Below, one piece after another: positions 1-7,952 of a stretch of DNA of 64,000 bases. Origin of the DNA: Salinibacterium sp. ZJ450 (GTDB lineage Bacteria > Actinomycetota > Actinomycetes > Actinomycetales > Microbacteriaceae); contig NZ_CP061771.1 of the NCBI RefSeq assembly GCF_011751885.2, positions 868,001 to 932,000 on the forward strand. Direction: 5' to 3'. The translations under genes were made by a program, and so were the position numbers. The notes under the pieces are model-generated. The model worked only from the letters and a program-made list of their open reading frames with translations. It was not told where the DNA came from and searched no databases. The first letter of the stretch is position 1, and each line of letters starts with the position of its first letter.

Positions 1-749
1 AGGCCGCGAACATCGTCTTCGATGACGCGCCGATCGACCAGGCCATCGAGGGCATCGTCAACGGCATCTTCTTCAACCAGGGCCACGTCTGCTGCGCCGG
101 CAGCCGCCTGCTGGTGCAGGAGAACGTGCACGACGAGGTCGTGGACCGGCTGAAGACCCGCCTGTCCACACTGCGCCTGGGCGATCCGCTCGACAAGAAC
201 ACCGACATCGGTGCGATCAACTCCAAGGCGCAGCTGGAGCGCATCCGCGCTCTGTCCGACATCGGCGAGCAGGAGGGCGCCGACCGCTGGACCGCCGACT
301 GCGCGATCCCCGAGAACGGCTTCTGGTTCGCCCCGACGATCTTCACCAACGTGTCGACCAGCAACCGCATCGCCCGCGACGAGATCTTCGGACCGGTGCT
401 GTCCGTGCTGACCTTCCGCACCCCCGACGAGGCGGTGAAGAAGGCCAACAACACCCCGTACGGGCTGTCCGCCGGCATCTGGAGCGACAAGGGATCCAAG
501 ATCCTGGCCGTGGCAGACAAGCTGCGCGCCGGCGTGATCTGGGCGAACACCTTCAACCGGTTCGACCCGGCCTCTCCGTTCGGCGGCTACAAGGAATCCG
601 GGTACGGTCGCGAGGGCGGCCGCCACGGCCTCGCCGGCTACCTGCAATCCAGCGCCGCACCCGCCCGCCGAGCCAGCCTGTCCGGTCCGGCTGAGCCGGT
701 CCAGGTTGGCGCTGCCGCCCCGAAGTCGATCAAGAAGGGCTCCAAGTAA
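1..749 (+). CDS. Aldehyde dehydrogenase, C-terminal part (5' end outside window)
   Basis: The reading frame is open from base 3 to the TAA at 747-749, so the N-terminal half lies outside the window. The first visible residues contain the ALDH active-site region (FNQGHVCCAGSR), with the catalytic Cys. Then come the ALDH motifs for the second half: EIFGPVL, the NNTPYGLSAG segment and the PFGGYKESGYGREGG end motif. It oxidises an aldehyde to an acid with NAD(P)+. The last 35 or so residues are a Pro/Ala-rich tail. The TAA overlaps the ATG of the next gene, another ALDH-family protein, so the two are translationally coupled. In actinobacteria this pair usually follows deoC (deoxyribose-phosphate aldolase); that gene is not visible here, so a role in deoxynucleoside use is inference. 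Confidence 0.93.
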   Translation, partial: AANIVFDDAPIDQAIEGIVNGIFFNQGHVCCAGSRLLVQENVHDEVVDRLKTRLSTLRLGDPLDKNTDIGAINSKAQLERIRALSDIGEQEGADRWTADCAIPENGFWFAPTIFTNVSTSNRIARDEIFGPVLSVLTFRTPDEAVKKANNTPYGLSAGIWSDKGSKILAVADKLRAGVIWANTFNRFDPASPFGGYKESGYGREGGRHGLAGYLQSSAAPARRASLSGPAEPVQVGAAAPKSIKKGSK

Positions 750-1612
750 TGTCACGCCTGACCATCCCGAAGACCTACAAGCTCTACATCGGCGGCAAGT
801 TCCCGCGCAGCGAATCCGGACGCACCTACGAGGTGGTCACCAAGAAGGGCGACTTCCTCGCCAACGCCGCAAAGGCCAGCCGCAAGGACGCCCGTGACGC
901 GGTCGTCGCGTCGCGCGCCGCCGTGAGCAGCTGGTCCGGCGCCACCGGGTACCTGCGCGGGCAGGTGCTGTACCGCATCGCCGAGCTGCTTGAGGGCCGC
1001 CGGGCGCAGTTCATCGACGAGATCGTCGCCTCAGAGGGCGTCTCCGCCGCGGTCGCCGGTCAGCAGGTCGACGCCGCGATCGACACCTGGGTCTGGTACG
1101 CCGGCTGGGCAGATAAGTACGTGCAGGTCGCCGGCAACGGCAACCCGGTCGCCGGCCCGTTCTTCAACCTGTCCACGCCGGAACCCACCGGCGTCGTCGC
1201 GATCATCGCACCGCAGGAACCCACCGGGGTGAGCCTGCTCGGCCTGGCATCCGTCGTGGCACCGGCGCTGGTCAGCGGCAACACGGTCGTCGTGGTCGCG
1301 AACGAGAAGGCGCCGCTCAGCGCGATCAGCCTCACCGAGGTGCTCGCCACCAGCGACGTGCCGGGGGGAGTGGTGAACCTGCTCACCGGTTCGCCGGCCG
1401 AGATCGCGCCGTGGCTCGCCTCGCACGCCGACGTGAACGCGCTCGACCTGACCGGCGCGGGAACCCTCGACTGGGTCGACCTGCAGATCGCCGCCGCCGA
1501 CACGCTGAAGCGCGTGATCACCCCGGAGCCCGGGGTCCCGGCGCCCTCGCTCGAGCGCATCACCGCGTTCACCGAGACCAAGACGGTGTGGCACACGAAG
1601 TCGATGTTGTAA
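749..1612 (+). CDS. Truncated ALDH-family protein without catalytic cysteine
   Basis: A 287-residue protein matching the N-terminal cofactor-binding half of aldehyde dehydrogenases: YIGGKF near the start, then the TPEPTGVVAIIAPQEP and SGNTVVVVANE segments at about residues 145-190. A normal ALDH has about 480 residues. This one stops before the catalytic domain and has no Cys at all, so it cannot be a conventional dehydrogenase. The start codon overlaps the stop of the full-length ALDH (TAATG), which points to a co-translated partner or structural subunit. I infer a pseudo-enzyme or heteromer partner. It is intact over its length and shows no sign of decay. Confidence 0.85.
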   Translation: MSRLTIPKTYKLYIGGKFPRSESGRTYEVVTKKGDFLANAAKASRKDARDAVVASRAAVSSWSGATGYLRGQVLYRIAELLEGRRAQFIDEIVASEGVSAAVAGQQVDAAIDTWVWYAGWADKYVQVAGNGNPVAGPFFNLSTPEPTGVVAIIAPQEPTGVSLLGLASVVAPALVSGNTVVVVANEKAPLSAISLTEVLATSDVPGGVVNLLTGSPAEIAPWLASHADVNALDLTGAGTLDWVDLQIAAADTLKRVITPEPGVPAPSLERITAFTETKTVWHTKSML

Positions 1613-2200
1613 ATGACGCCGGACTTCCACGCCAGCAGACTCGGCGAGTACCGGCGTCACGGTGACGAGGCCGACCTGGTCTTCACCCGGGACTACGAGC
1701 ACCCGATCGAGCGCGTGTGGGAGTTCATCACCCAGCCAGCTCTGCTGCGGCTCTGGCTCGCCGAGGCGAAGGTCGACCTTCGCCTCGGCGGCCGGTACGA
1801 CCTGCGCTGGCTGAACGACCCGAAGGGCAAGCTGGACTGGTGGCCCGGCACCATCACCGCGCTGCACCCAGGCCGGCTGCTGGACAGCGAGAACAGTCAA
1901 CATGGGCCGATGCGGTTCGAGCTGCAGCGGCTGGGCACGGACGGCACCGTGATCGATGGCGCACCGGATGCCGCGGACGGTGAGACCCTCGGCGCCACCC
2001 GGCTGACCTTCTCCAACGCCATCGCCCCGCCCGACGAGAAGTTCATCACCATGTCGCTGGCCGGATGGCACATCCACCTCGACCATCTCGCGGCCACGCT
2101 TGATGACGATCCGCCGGTCTGGGAGTCCTGGTACGACTACTACTTCCCGGTGTGGAAGAAGCTGCACACCTCGTACCAGCACGCCTACCACCTGCCCTGA
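1613..2200 (+). CDS. SRPBCC (AHSA1-type) domain protein
   Basis: A 195-residue protein starting immediately after the TAA of the preceding gene (TAAATG), so probably the third gene of the ALDH operon. The segment DYEHPIERVWEFITQPALLRLW is typical of the START/SRPBCC helix-grip fold, followed by the GGRYDLRW strand and a C-terminal helix with GWHIHLDHLA. Such proteins bind small hydrophobic ligands. The ligand cannot be read from the sequence. No signal peptide or membrane segment is present. Confidence 0.8.
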   Translation: MTPDFHASRLGEYRRHGDEADLVFTRDYEHPIERVWEFITQPALLRLWLAEAKVDLRLGGRYDLRWLNDPKGKLDWWPGTITALHPGRLLDSENSQHGPMRFELQRLGTDGTVIDGAPDAADGETLGATRLTFSNAIAPPDEKFITMSLAGWHIHLDHLAATLDDDPPVWESWYDYYFPVWKKLHTSYQHAYHLP

Positions 2201-2252
2201 CAGCCCACCGCGACACCCGCTCCCTGACGTAACGAAACGGTAACGGCCGCGC

Positions 2253-2258
2253 TAGAGT
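2253..2258 (+). promoter_or_regulatory. Possible -10 box TAGAGT before the GDPD gene
   Basis: TAGAGT lies 47 bp before the ATG at 2305, in the gap after the ALDH operon. No good -35 hexamer is visible at 16-18 bp. It would put transcription start near 2265, downstream of the in-frame GTG at 2257, which argues against that GTG as start. Confidence 0.35.
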
Positions 2259-2304
2259 GGCGTCACCCCGCAGCGAGGCGGGCAATCCACGACGGGGCGT
2301 GTCA

Positions 2305-3198
2305 ATGGCGACATCCGCATCATCATCCCTACCGCGTGCGCGGCGCATCCTTCCCGCGAGCGCGGGCGTCATCGCCCTGGTGCTGGCGGTGGCCCTGAAC
2401 CTGCCGGTGGGCAGCGTGCAGGCGGCCGGAGCATTCGAATCGCTGCGAGCACCCGGTGAGGCCGGCTTTATCGCCGCGCACCGTGGCGACCGGTCGGCGG
2501 CGCCGGAGAACACCCTGCCCGCCCTGCAGGCGGCGCTGGATGCGGGCATGAGCTTCGTCGAGACCGACGTGCAGCTGAGCAAGGACGGCGTGCCGGTGCT
2601 CATGCACGATGCGACCGTTGACCGCACCACGAACGGATCCGGCCGGGTGGCCGACCTCACCCTCGCCGAGCTGCAGACCCTCGACGCCGGCGGCTGGTTC
2701 GCGCCAGAGTTCGCCGGGGTGCCGGTGCCGACCCTGGATGAGTACCTGGCGCTGCTGGTGACCACCGAGGCCATGGCGATCATCGAGCTCAAGGGCTTCT
2801 GGAGCGAGACGGATGTCGCGGCGGTGAGCAACCTGCTCTACGGCTACAGCCTGCACAGCCGGGCGATCATCGCGAGCTTCACGCTCGCCACCGTCGCCCA
2901 CGCCCGCGAGGCGGCTCCGGCCATCCCGCGGATCGTGCTGCGCCGCGACCTGCCCGCCGACCCGGTGCGGTTCGCTCGCTTCTACGACGCCATCGCCGTG
3001 ATGACGAAGGCCGCGACCATCGAGCGTCGTCCGGAGCTGGTCGAGACGATGCACGAGGCAGGCGTCGGCATCCTGCTCTACACGCTGAATACCGAGCAGA
3101 ACTGGGCGGAGGCGCTGGCATTCGGGGTGGATGGGATCGTCACAGACGCCCCGAGCGACCTCGACTCGTGGCTGGCGGCGACCGCCCCGGGAACCTGA
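2305..3198 (+). CDS. Secreted or anchored glycerophosphodiester phosphodiesterase
   Basis: A 297-residue GDPD-family TIM barrel. Motifs: AAHRGD and APENT (residues about 49-60), then FVETDVQLSKDG and VLMHD with the metal-binding Glu and Asp. These match the GDPD metal and catalytic site that splits glycerophosphodiesters into glycerol-3-phosphate and an alcohol. The N-terminus has basic residues (RARR) followed by a hydrophobic stretch ending in AAGA, a signal peptide or anchor. I chose ATG 2305 over the in-frame GTG at 2257, which lies inside the likely promoter. Single gene with its own promoter. Confidence 0.88.
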   Translation: MATSASSSLPRARRILPASAGVIALVLAVALNLPVGSVQAAGAFESLRAPGEAGFIAAHRGDRSAAPENTLPALQAALDAGMSFVETDVQLSKDGVPVLMHDATVDRTTNGSGRVADLTLAELQTLDAGGWFAPEFAGVPVPTLDEYLALLVTTEAMAIIELKGFWSETDVAAVSNLLYGYSLHSRAIIASFTLATVAHAREAAPAIPRIVLRRDLPADPVRFARFYDAIAVMTKAATIERRPELVETMHEAGVGILLYTLNTEQNWAEALAFGVDGIVTDAPSDLDSWLAATAPGT

Positions 3199-3225
3199 GC
3201 GCGCCTCCACGCGATTGCTGGGAAC

Positions 3226-3231
3226 TAGCCT
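3226..3231 (+). promoter_or_regulatory. -10 box TAGCCT before the SGNH gene
   Basis: TAGCCT puts transcription start at about 3238, which is exactly the in-frame GTG at 3238. The mRNA could therefore start as a leaderless GTG or carry a 54-nt leader to the ATG at 3292, which has its own GGAGG. Confidence 0.5.
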
Positions 3232-3291
3232 GTCGCGGTGGCACGCGCCGCGGATTCGTCGCATTATGGGTACAAGCTGCGGAGGATCACG

Positions 3292-3918
3292 ATGCCCGAG
3301 AAAGACTCACCCGACCGGATCGTCTTCGTGGGGGACCGGCTGACCGCCGATGGCCGGTGGCAGGACTGGTTTCCCGAGCATGAGGCGCTGAACTTCGGCG
3401 TCGCCGGCCAGACCACCGAGGACCTGCTCGGCCGCCGCGACGAGATCGTCGCTGCCCGGCCCGACGCCATTGTGATGCTGATCGGCTCGAACGACTTCTC
3501 GGCCAGGCGCCGGTCGGCCGAGTACGTGGTGCGCAACGTCGAGTCCATCCTGTGGGACCTACGCCGGGACCTGCCCGGGGTGCGGCTGCTGCTGCAGTCC
3601 ATCATCCCTCGCGGTCACGAGCTCGCCGACGAGATCCGCAACGCCAACCGTCACCTCTGGCAGTTCGCCGCGACCGTGCGGGCGCAGTACCTTGACCTAT
3701 GGCCGGCGCTTGCGCTGCCTGACGGTGAGCTGAACCCGGCATACAGCGACGACCGCGAGCACTTGAACGAGGCCGGGTACGAGGCCTGGCTGAACGAGCT
3801 CCGTCCAGGTTTGGAACGTCTCTACGATGCCCCGCCGATGAGCCGACCGATCTCAGTCGCCGACGTGCAGGCGGCGCTCCGCGACGCCTCTGGGCAGGCG
3901 GGCGACAGCCGAGCCTGA
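3292..3918 (+). CDS. SGNH/GDSL-fold protein with Arg in place of the nucleophilic Ser
   Basis: A 208-residue SGNH-hydrolase-fold protein. Block I reads FVGDRLT where GDSxT is expected, so the nucleophile Ser is replaced by Arg (codon CGG). Other blocks look normal: NFGVAGQTT (Gly), GSNDF (Asn) and DREHLN with the Asp and His. The start ATG 3292 has a GGAGG at 3281-3285. An in-frame GTG at 3238 sits at the predicted transcription start and would add 18 residues. Members of this fold are esterases or lipases acting on acyl or sugar esters. Without the Ser this copy is either inactive or binds rather than hydrolyses. A related subfamily may carry the same change; I cannot check that here. Confidence 0.82.
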   Translation: MPEKDSPDRIVFVGDRLTADGRWQDWFPEHEALNFGVAGQTTEDLLGRRDEIVAARPDAIVMLIGSNDFSARRRSAEYVVRNVESILWDLRRDLPGVRLLLQSIIPRGHELADEIRNANRHLWQFAATVRAQYLDLWPALALPDGELNPAYSDDREHLNEAGYEAWLNELRPGLERLYDAPPMSRPISVADVQAALRDASGQAGDSRA

Positions 3919-3947
3919 CGGTTCACCGGCCATTGTTGCCCCACCGA

Positions 3948-3953
3948 TACCCT
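3948..3953 (+). promoter_or_regulatory. -10 box TACCCT, leaderless start at 3960
   Basis: The hexamer ends exactly 6 nt before ATG 3960 (position -7 if the A is +1), and no Shine-Dalgarno sequence is present. This is the leaderless arrangement seen repeatedly in this window. Confidence 0.5.
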
Positions 3954-3959
3954 CGAACC

Positions 3960-5744
3960 ATGGGGCGGATCGTTGCGGGCACTCTTGCCGTGTTCTTCAT
4001 TGTGCTGGGAACACCGATAGCAGCGGATGCCGCGGGCCCCCGCGCCACGGACGTCGACAATTTCAGCTTCGATAGCTTCGCAGCGGACTACTACCTCGGC
4101 GTCGACGCTGACGGACGGTCCACCCTGACCACGGTGGAGACGCTCGTCGCCCGGTTTCCCGAGACCGATCAAAATCGCGGCATCCGGCGCGCCCTGGTGC
4201 AGCACTATGACGGCCACCCCACCGACCTGACGGTAACCGGGGTCACCGACGAGTCGGGGAAGCCGCGGGCGTTCGACACCGAATCCGAAGACGACATCCA
4301 GTACGTGACCATCGCCGCCGACGACTACGTGCACGGCGCCCAGACCTACGTGATCAGCTACGAGCAGCACAACGCGACCAGGTACTTCGACGACACCGGC
4401 GTCGACGAGTTCTACTGGGATGTCAACGGCACCGGTTGGGCGCAACCGTTCGGCAGCGTCACCGCCCGAGTGCACGTCGACGAGCAGATCGCCGACCGGC
4501 TCACCGGCGACGCCGCCTGCTACTGGGGGCCCGAAGGCGCGAGCAACCGCTGCGAGATCACGGCCGCCGGCACCGACGGCACCACCCTGACCGCGTCGCA
4601 GCAGAACCTGGCAGCGTTCGAGAATGTCACGATCGCGGTCGCGTTCGAGGCCGGCACCTTCGTGCCACGCGATAACGCTTACTTCGCCTCGCCGTTCAGC
4701 TGGGTGCAGCTTGTCGGCCTGCTCGCCGCGCTCATCGCCGGAGTGTGGGGGTTCGTGATTCGCGCCACCACCACCCGAGACGCCGACGGGCGACCCACCA
4801 TCATCGCCGAGTACCTGCCGCCGAAGTGGCACGACCTGCTGGCCTCGGCCGAGATCCTCGGCCGGCAGGGTCGCGGCACGGCGGCGGCGTTGATCGACCT
4901 GGCCGTGCGGCGCAAGATCCGCATCATCGAGAACGAGAAGCGGCTCGGGAAAGACACCTTCACCATCGAGCTGGTTGACCCTGAGGGGCTGTCGCCGCGC
5001 ACCCAGCAGCTGCTGAACGCCTTCTTCGGCACCCGGTTGCGGCCGGGCGAGCAATACCAGCTCTCGGCGAAGAACCCCAAGGTCGGTAAGCGGGTGCACG
5101 AGGTCACCGTCGCGGTGCGCAAGGATGCCACCCGCTTGGGGCTTCGCCGCGCGGTGGCCGCTCGCAACGTGATCCTGCCGTTCGTGCTCGCGCTGCTCGG
5201 GCTGGTTGCGGTGTTCGTGGCCGGCGTGATCATGACAGTAGACGCCCGCGGCGGTGCCTGGCCGCTGCTGCTGGTGCTTCCAGCAATCGCCGCCGTCACG
5301 ATGGTCTCGATTGCGATCTTCCGTCGACCGCTCACCGCCGCGGGCGCCGAGCTGCGCGACTACCTGCGCGGCATGGAGCTCTACATCAAGGTGGCAGAGC
5401 AGGACCGGCTGCGGATGCTGCAAAGCCCGGACGGCGCCGAACGGGTGCACGTGGATGTCACCGACCGCCGCGCCATGCTGAAACTGAACGAGCGGATGCT
5501 GCCGTACGCGGTGCTGTTCGGGCAAGAGAAGGAGTGGGCAGAGGAACTCACCCACTGGTACGACGAGCAACCGGACTGGTACGTCAGTAACCAGCCGTTC
5601 AACGCGGCCGTGTTCGTTGCCGGGGTCGGCGGACTTAGCTCCACCGCCAGCACCGTCTACTCCGGCAGCAGTACGAGCGGCGGATCATCGGGCGGCGGCT
5701 CGTCCGGAGGCGGCGGGGGAGGCGGGGGAGGCGGCGGGGTCTAA
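3960..5744 (+). CDS. DUF2207 family membrane protein
   Basis: A 594-residue protein with an N-terminal signal peptide (cleavage near AADAAG), a large extracellular beta-rich DUF2207 domain (residues about 30-230, with YVISYEQ and DEFYWDVNGTGW), one membrane helix at about 245-265, a cytoplasmic segment with a winged-helix look (AALIDLAVRRKIRI), two more membrane helices near 405-455, and a C-terminal domain. The last 30 residues are Ser then Gly repeats ending in a run of about 11 Gly. Domain order matches YciQ-type proteins of unknown function. I chose ATG 3960 (leaderless) over the TTG at 3933. Confidence 0.85.
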   Translation: MGRIVAGTLAVFFIVLGTPIAADAAGPRATDVDNFSFDSFAADYYLGVDADGRSTLTTVETLVARFPETDQNRGIRRALVQHYDGHPTDLTVTGVTDESGKPRAFDTESEDDIQYVTIAADDYVHGAQTYVISYEQHNATRYFDDTGVDEFYWDVNGTGWAQPFGSVTARVHVDEQIADRLTGDAACYWGPEGASNRCEITAAGTDGTTLTASQQNLAAFENVTIAVAFEAGTFVPRDNAYFASPFSWVQLVGLLAALIAGVWGFVIRATTTRDADGRPTIIAEYLPPKWHDLLASAEILGRQGRGTAAALIDLAVRRKIRIIENEKRLGKDTFTIELVDPEGLSPRTQQLLNAFFGTRLRPGEQYQLSAKNPKVGKRVHEVTVAVRKDATRLGLRRAVAARNVILPFVLALLGLVAVFVAGVIMTVDARGGAWPLLLVLPAIAAVTMVSIAIFRRPLTAAGAELRDYLRGMELYIKVAEQDRLRMLQSPDGAERVHVDVTDRRAMLKLNERMLPYAVLFGQEKEWAEELTHWYDEQPDWYVSNQPFNAAVFVAGVGGLSSTASTVYSGSSTSGGSSGGGSSGGGGGGGGGGGV

Positions 5745-5770
5745 CCCTGTCGCCCCGCACAGCCCCGGGG

Positions 5771-5776
5771 TACGGT
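5771..5776 (+). promoter_or_regulatory. -10 box TACGGT before the FAD/Rieske gene
   Basis: TACGGT places transcription start near 5783, giving a 26-nt leader that contains the GAAGGGAAG ribosome binding site for ATG 5809. Confidence 0.45.
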
Positions 5777-5808
5777 GGAACGGCACACCCCGACGAAGGG
5801 AAGCGCCC

Positions 5809-7353
5809 ATGACCTCACTCTGGCTTGACCGTCAGCAGACCATCGAAACGGATGCCTTCATCCCGGGCGCGCGGTACGACACCGTGATCGTGGGGGCCGG
5901 CCTCACCGGCCTCGTCACCGCCCTGCTGCTGGCCCGATCCGGGCAGAGGGTGGCGGTGCTCGAGTCACGCACGGTGGGTGCGGTGACCACCGGCAACACC
6001 ACGGCAAAGCTCAGCCTGCTGCAGGGACACCACCTGGAACAGCTGAGCCGGCAGATGTACCCGGCCATCGTGAACGCCTACGTCGAGGCCAACAGGGAGG
6101 GGCAGTCGTGGCTGCTGCGCTACGCGGAAGAGCACGGCATCCCGGTGGAGCGTCGCGCCGCCGTCAGCTACGCCACCACCCCGCGGGGGCTGGAGATTCT
6201 GGAACGGGAACACGAGGTGGCCCAATCGGCGGGGCTGGCCACCCGACTGACGCGCGACACCACCCTGCCGTTCCCGACCACGGGCGCGCTGACCCTCGAC
6301 GATCAGGCCCAGTTCGACCCGATGGATGTGCTCGCGGCGCTCGCCGCTGACCTGCGCCAGCACGGCGGCGTGATCGTGGAACACACCCTCGTGAACGGCG
6401 TCGACCCCGACGACCTGGTCACCGTGCGCACCCCGCGCGGAGCCGTCTTCGGCGACCGGGTGGTGCTCGCCACCGGAACCCCCATCCTCAACCGCGGCCT
6501 GTACTGGGCGAAGCTCAAGCCGCTGCGCTCCTACGCGCTCGCCTTCGAGGGGGTCGAGTCGCCGCCGCCCGACATGTATCTCTCGGTCGACGGGGCCACC
6601 CGCAGCGTCCGCACGGCGCACGGGCACCTGATCGTCGGCGGCAACGGGCACCCGGTGGGGCGGCATCCGTCGCCGAAGCTGCTCGTCGACGACCTCGTGC
6701 ACTGGACCCGCGAGTACTGGCCCGAGGCGCGGGTCACCCACCGCTGGAGCGCGCAGGACTACCAGACCCCGCACCGGGTTCCCTTCGCCGGTTGGATGCC
6801 GCGGGGCAAGGGCCGCATCTTCATCGCCACCGGGTACGACAAGTGGGGGATGACGAACGCCGTGCAGGCCTCGCTCACCATTGCCGCCGACATGCTCGGC
6901 GGGAACCAGCCCTGGGCGAATACCCTCCACCGGAGGGTGACCACGCCGATGGCGTTCGCTGCCGGGTTGGGCGCCAACGCGGCAGTGGCCTGGTGGTACG
7001 CCCGCAGCTGGGGTGCCGCGCTGGTTACCGCGCTACCGGATGCCGCGCCTGCTGAGGGTCAGGGCCTGGTGGCGCGCAGTGGCCTGATGCCCACCGCGGT
7101 GTCCACCGTGGACGGGGAGACCTGCCGGCTCTCCGGCGTCTGCCCGCATCTCGGTGCCGTGCTCGGCTGGAACGATGCGGAGCTGTCCTGGGACTGCCCC
7201 GCGCACGGCAGCCGGTTCAGCGCGTCCGGTGCGCGGCTGGAGGGCCCGACCAAGCGCGACATGTTCGAGGCGCCGAAGTCGGCGCGACAGCAGAAGCCTG
7301 CCGGCACGTCGGCGCCGACCCGCACCACCACCAGCATCCCGGTCTCCGACTGA
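5809..7353 (+). CDS. FAD-dependent oxidoreductase with C-terminal Rieske domain
   Basis: A 514-residue two-domain protein. An N-terminal DAO-type FAD domain shows the dinucleotide motif DTVIVGAGLTGLVTALLLARSGQ-like sequence at residues about 23-45 and a late GYDKWGMTNA motif typical of DadA/GlpD-like oxidases. A C-terminal Rieske [2Fe-2S] domain has CPHLG and CPAHGSRF (residues about 444-466), giving the Cys-His/Cys-His ligand set. Such fusions are usually annotated as FAD-dependent oxidoreductases of unknown substrate. ATG 5809 has a GAAGGGAAG ribosome site. The gene ends in a triplicated 12-bp unit that contains the stop codon. Confidence 0.9.
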   Translation: MTSLWLDRQQTIETDAFIPGARYDTVIVGAGLTGLVTALLLARSGQRVAVLESRTVGAVTTGNTTAKLSLLQGHHLEQLSRQMYPAIVNAYVEANREGQSWLLRYAEEHGIPVERRAAVSYATTPRGLEILEREHEVAQSAGLATRLTRDTTLPFPTTGALTLDDQAQFDPMDVLAALAADLRQHGGVIVEHTLVNGVDPDDLVTVRTPRGAVFGDRVVLATGTPILNRGLYWAKLKPLRSYALAFEGVESPPPDMYLSVDGATRSVRTAHGHLIVGGNGHPVGRHPSPKLLVDDLVHWTREYWPEARVTHRWSAQDYQTPHRVPFAGWMPRGKGRIFIATGYDKWGMTNAVQASLTIAADMLGGNQPWANTLHRRVTTPMAFAAGLGANAAVAWWYARSWGAALVTALPDAAPAEGQGLVARSGLMPTAVSTVDGETCRLSGVCPHLGAVLGWNDAELSWDCPAHGSRFSASGARLEGPTKRDMFEAPKSARQQKPAGTSAPTRTTTSIPVSD

Positions 7354-7378
7354 GTCTCCGACTGAGCCTCCGACTGAG
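7343..7378 (+). repeat. Three tandem 12-bp units containing the stop codon
   Basis: TCTCCGACTGAG occurs twice and CCTCCGACTGAG once, head to tail. The first unit encodes the last residues and the TGA of the FAD/Rieske gene; each further unit repeats an in-frame stop. Confidence 0.85.
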
Positions 7379-7405
7379 CCGCCCCGCCCATCCCCACGCC
7401 GCAAC

Positions 7406-7411
7406 TAGGCT
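7406..7411 (+). promoter_or_regulatory. -10 box TAGGCT, near-leaderless start at 7419
   Basis: TAGGCT ends 7 nt before ATG 7419. A purine run (GAAGGGG) lies between them, so either leaderless or very short leader translation is possible. Confidence 0.5.
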
Positions 7412-7418
7412 GAAGGGG

Positions 7419-7751
7419 ATGACGAACTACAACGCCCCCGCCTTCCGTCGCACCGCGCTGCTGCCGAGCATCATTCCCGTCATCGCCCTGCTGATCGGCG
7501 TGGCCCTGATCGGCACCGACTCGTTCACGATCATCCGCTACGTGGTCAGCATCTTCGCGGTTATCGTGCTGGTCTTCGCCGTCCAGGCACGCAGCTGGTG
7601 GTGGGTGCTACCGCTCGCCGCGATCGCGGTGCTGTGGAACCCGGTGTTCCCGTTCGGCTTCGAGGGTGACCTCTGGCTCGGCATGCAGTACATTGCGGCG
7701 CTCATCTTCATCGGTGCCGGCGTGTTCGTGAAAGACCGTTCGGTGCACTGA
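7419..7751 (+). CDS. Small membrane protein, DUF6804-like
   Basis: A 110-residue protein with four hydrophobic segments (about 14-32, 37-53, 57-74 and 84-102) and a short charged C-terminus. The WNPVFPFGF motif between helices 3 and 4 recalls DUF6804 proteins of actinobacteria; function unknown. It is a single gene with its own -10 box. Confidence 0.75.
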   Translation: MTNYNAPAFRRTALLPSIIPVIALLIGVALIGTDSFTIIRYVVSIFAVIVLVFAVQARSWWWVLPLAAIAVLWNPVFPFGFEGDLWLGMQYIAALIFIGAGVFVKDRSVH

Positions 7752-7785
7752 GCTCGGCGTGCACCGAATTTCGCGCCAGTCGGCA

Positions 7786-7791
7786 TAGAAT
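7786..7791 (+). promoter_or_regulatory. -10 box TAGAAT before the helicase gene
   Basis: TAGAAT lies in the 201-bp gap before the helicase and implies a leader of about 155 nt. No clear -35 is seen. The leader has no obvious strong hairpin. Confidence 0.35.
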
Positions 7792-7952
7792 AGGTGTAGC
7801 GCCGCGGCATCCACCATTCGCAACACGAGTGGGTCTGGAACCGCCACGAGCGTTTCCCCGACAGATTCACGTCGGGAACCGTACTTCGAGACGCCGGCAC
7901 AGGGCCGTCTGTCTCGCCCTGCTTCTGAATACGAGAAGCAACGAGGAGGAGC

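Noticed and set aside
3822-5570. Long open frame on the minus strand opposite the DUF2207 gene
   Set aside because: It shadows a convincing gene, is rich in Arg, Gly, His and Val as antisense of GC-rich genes is, and matches no family.
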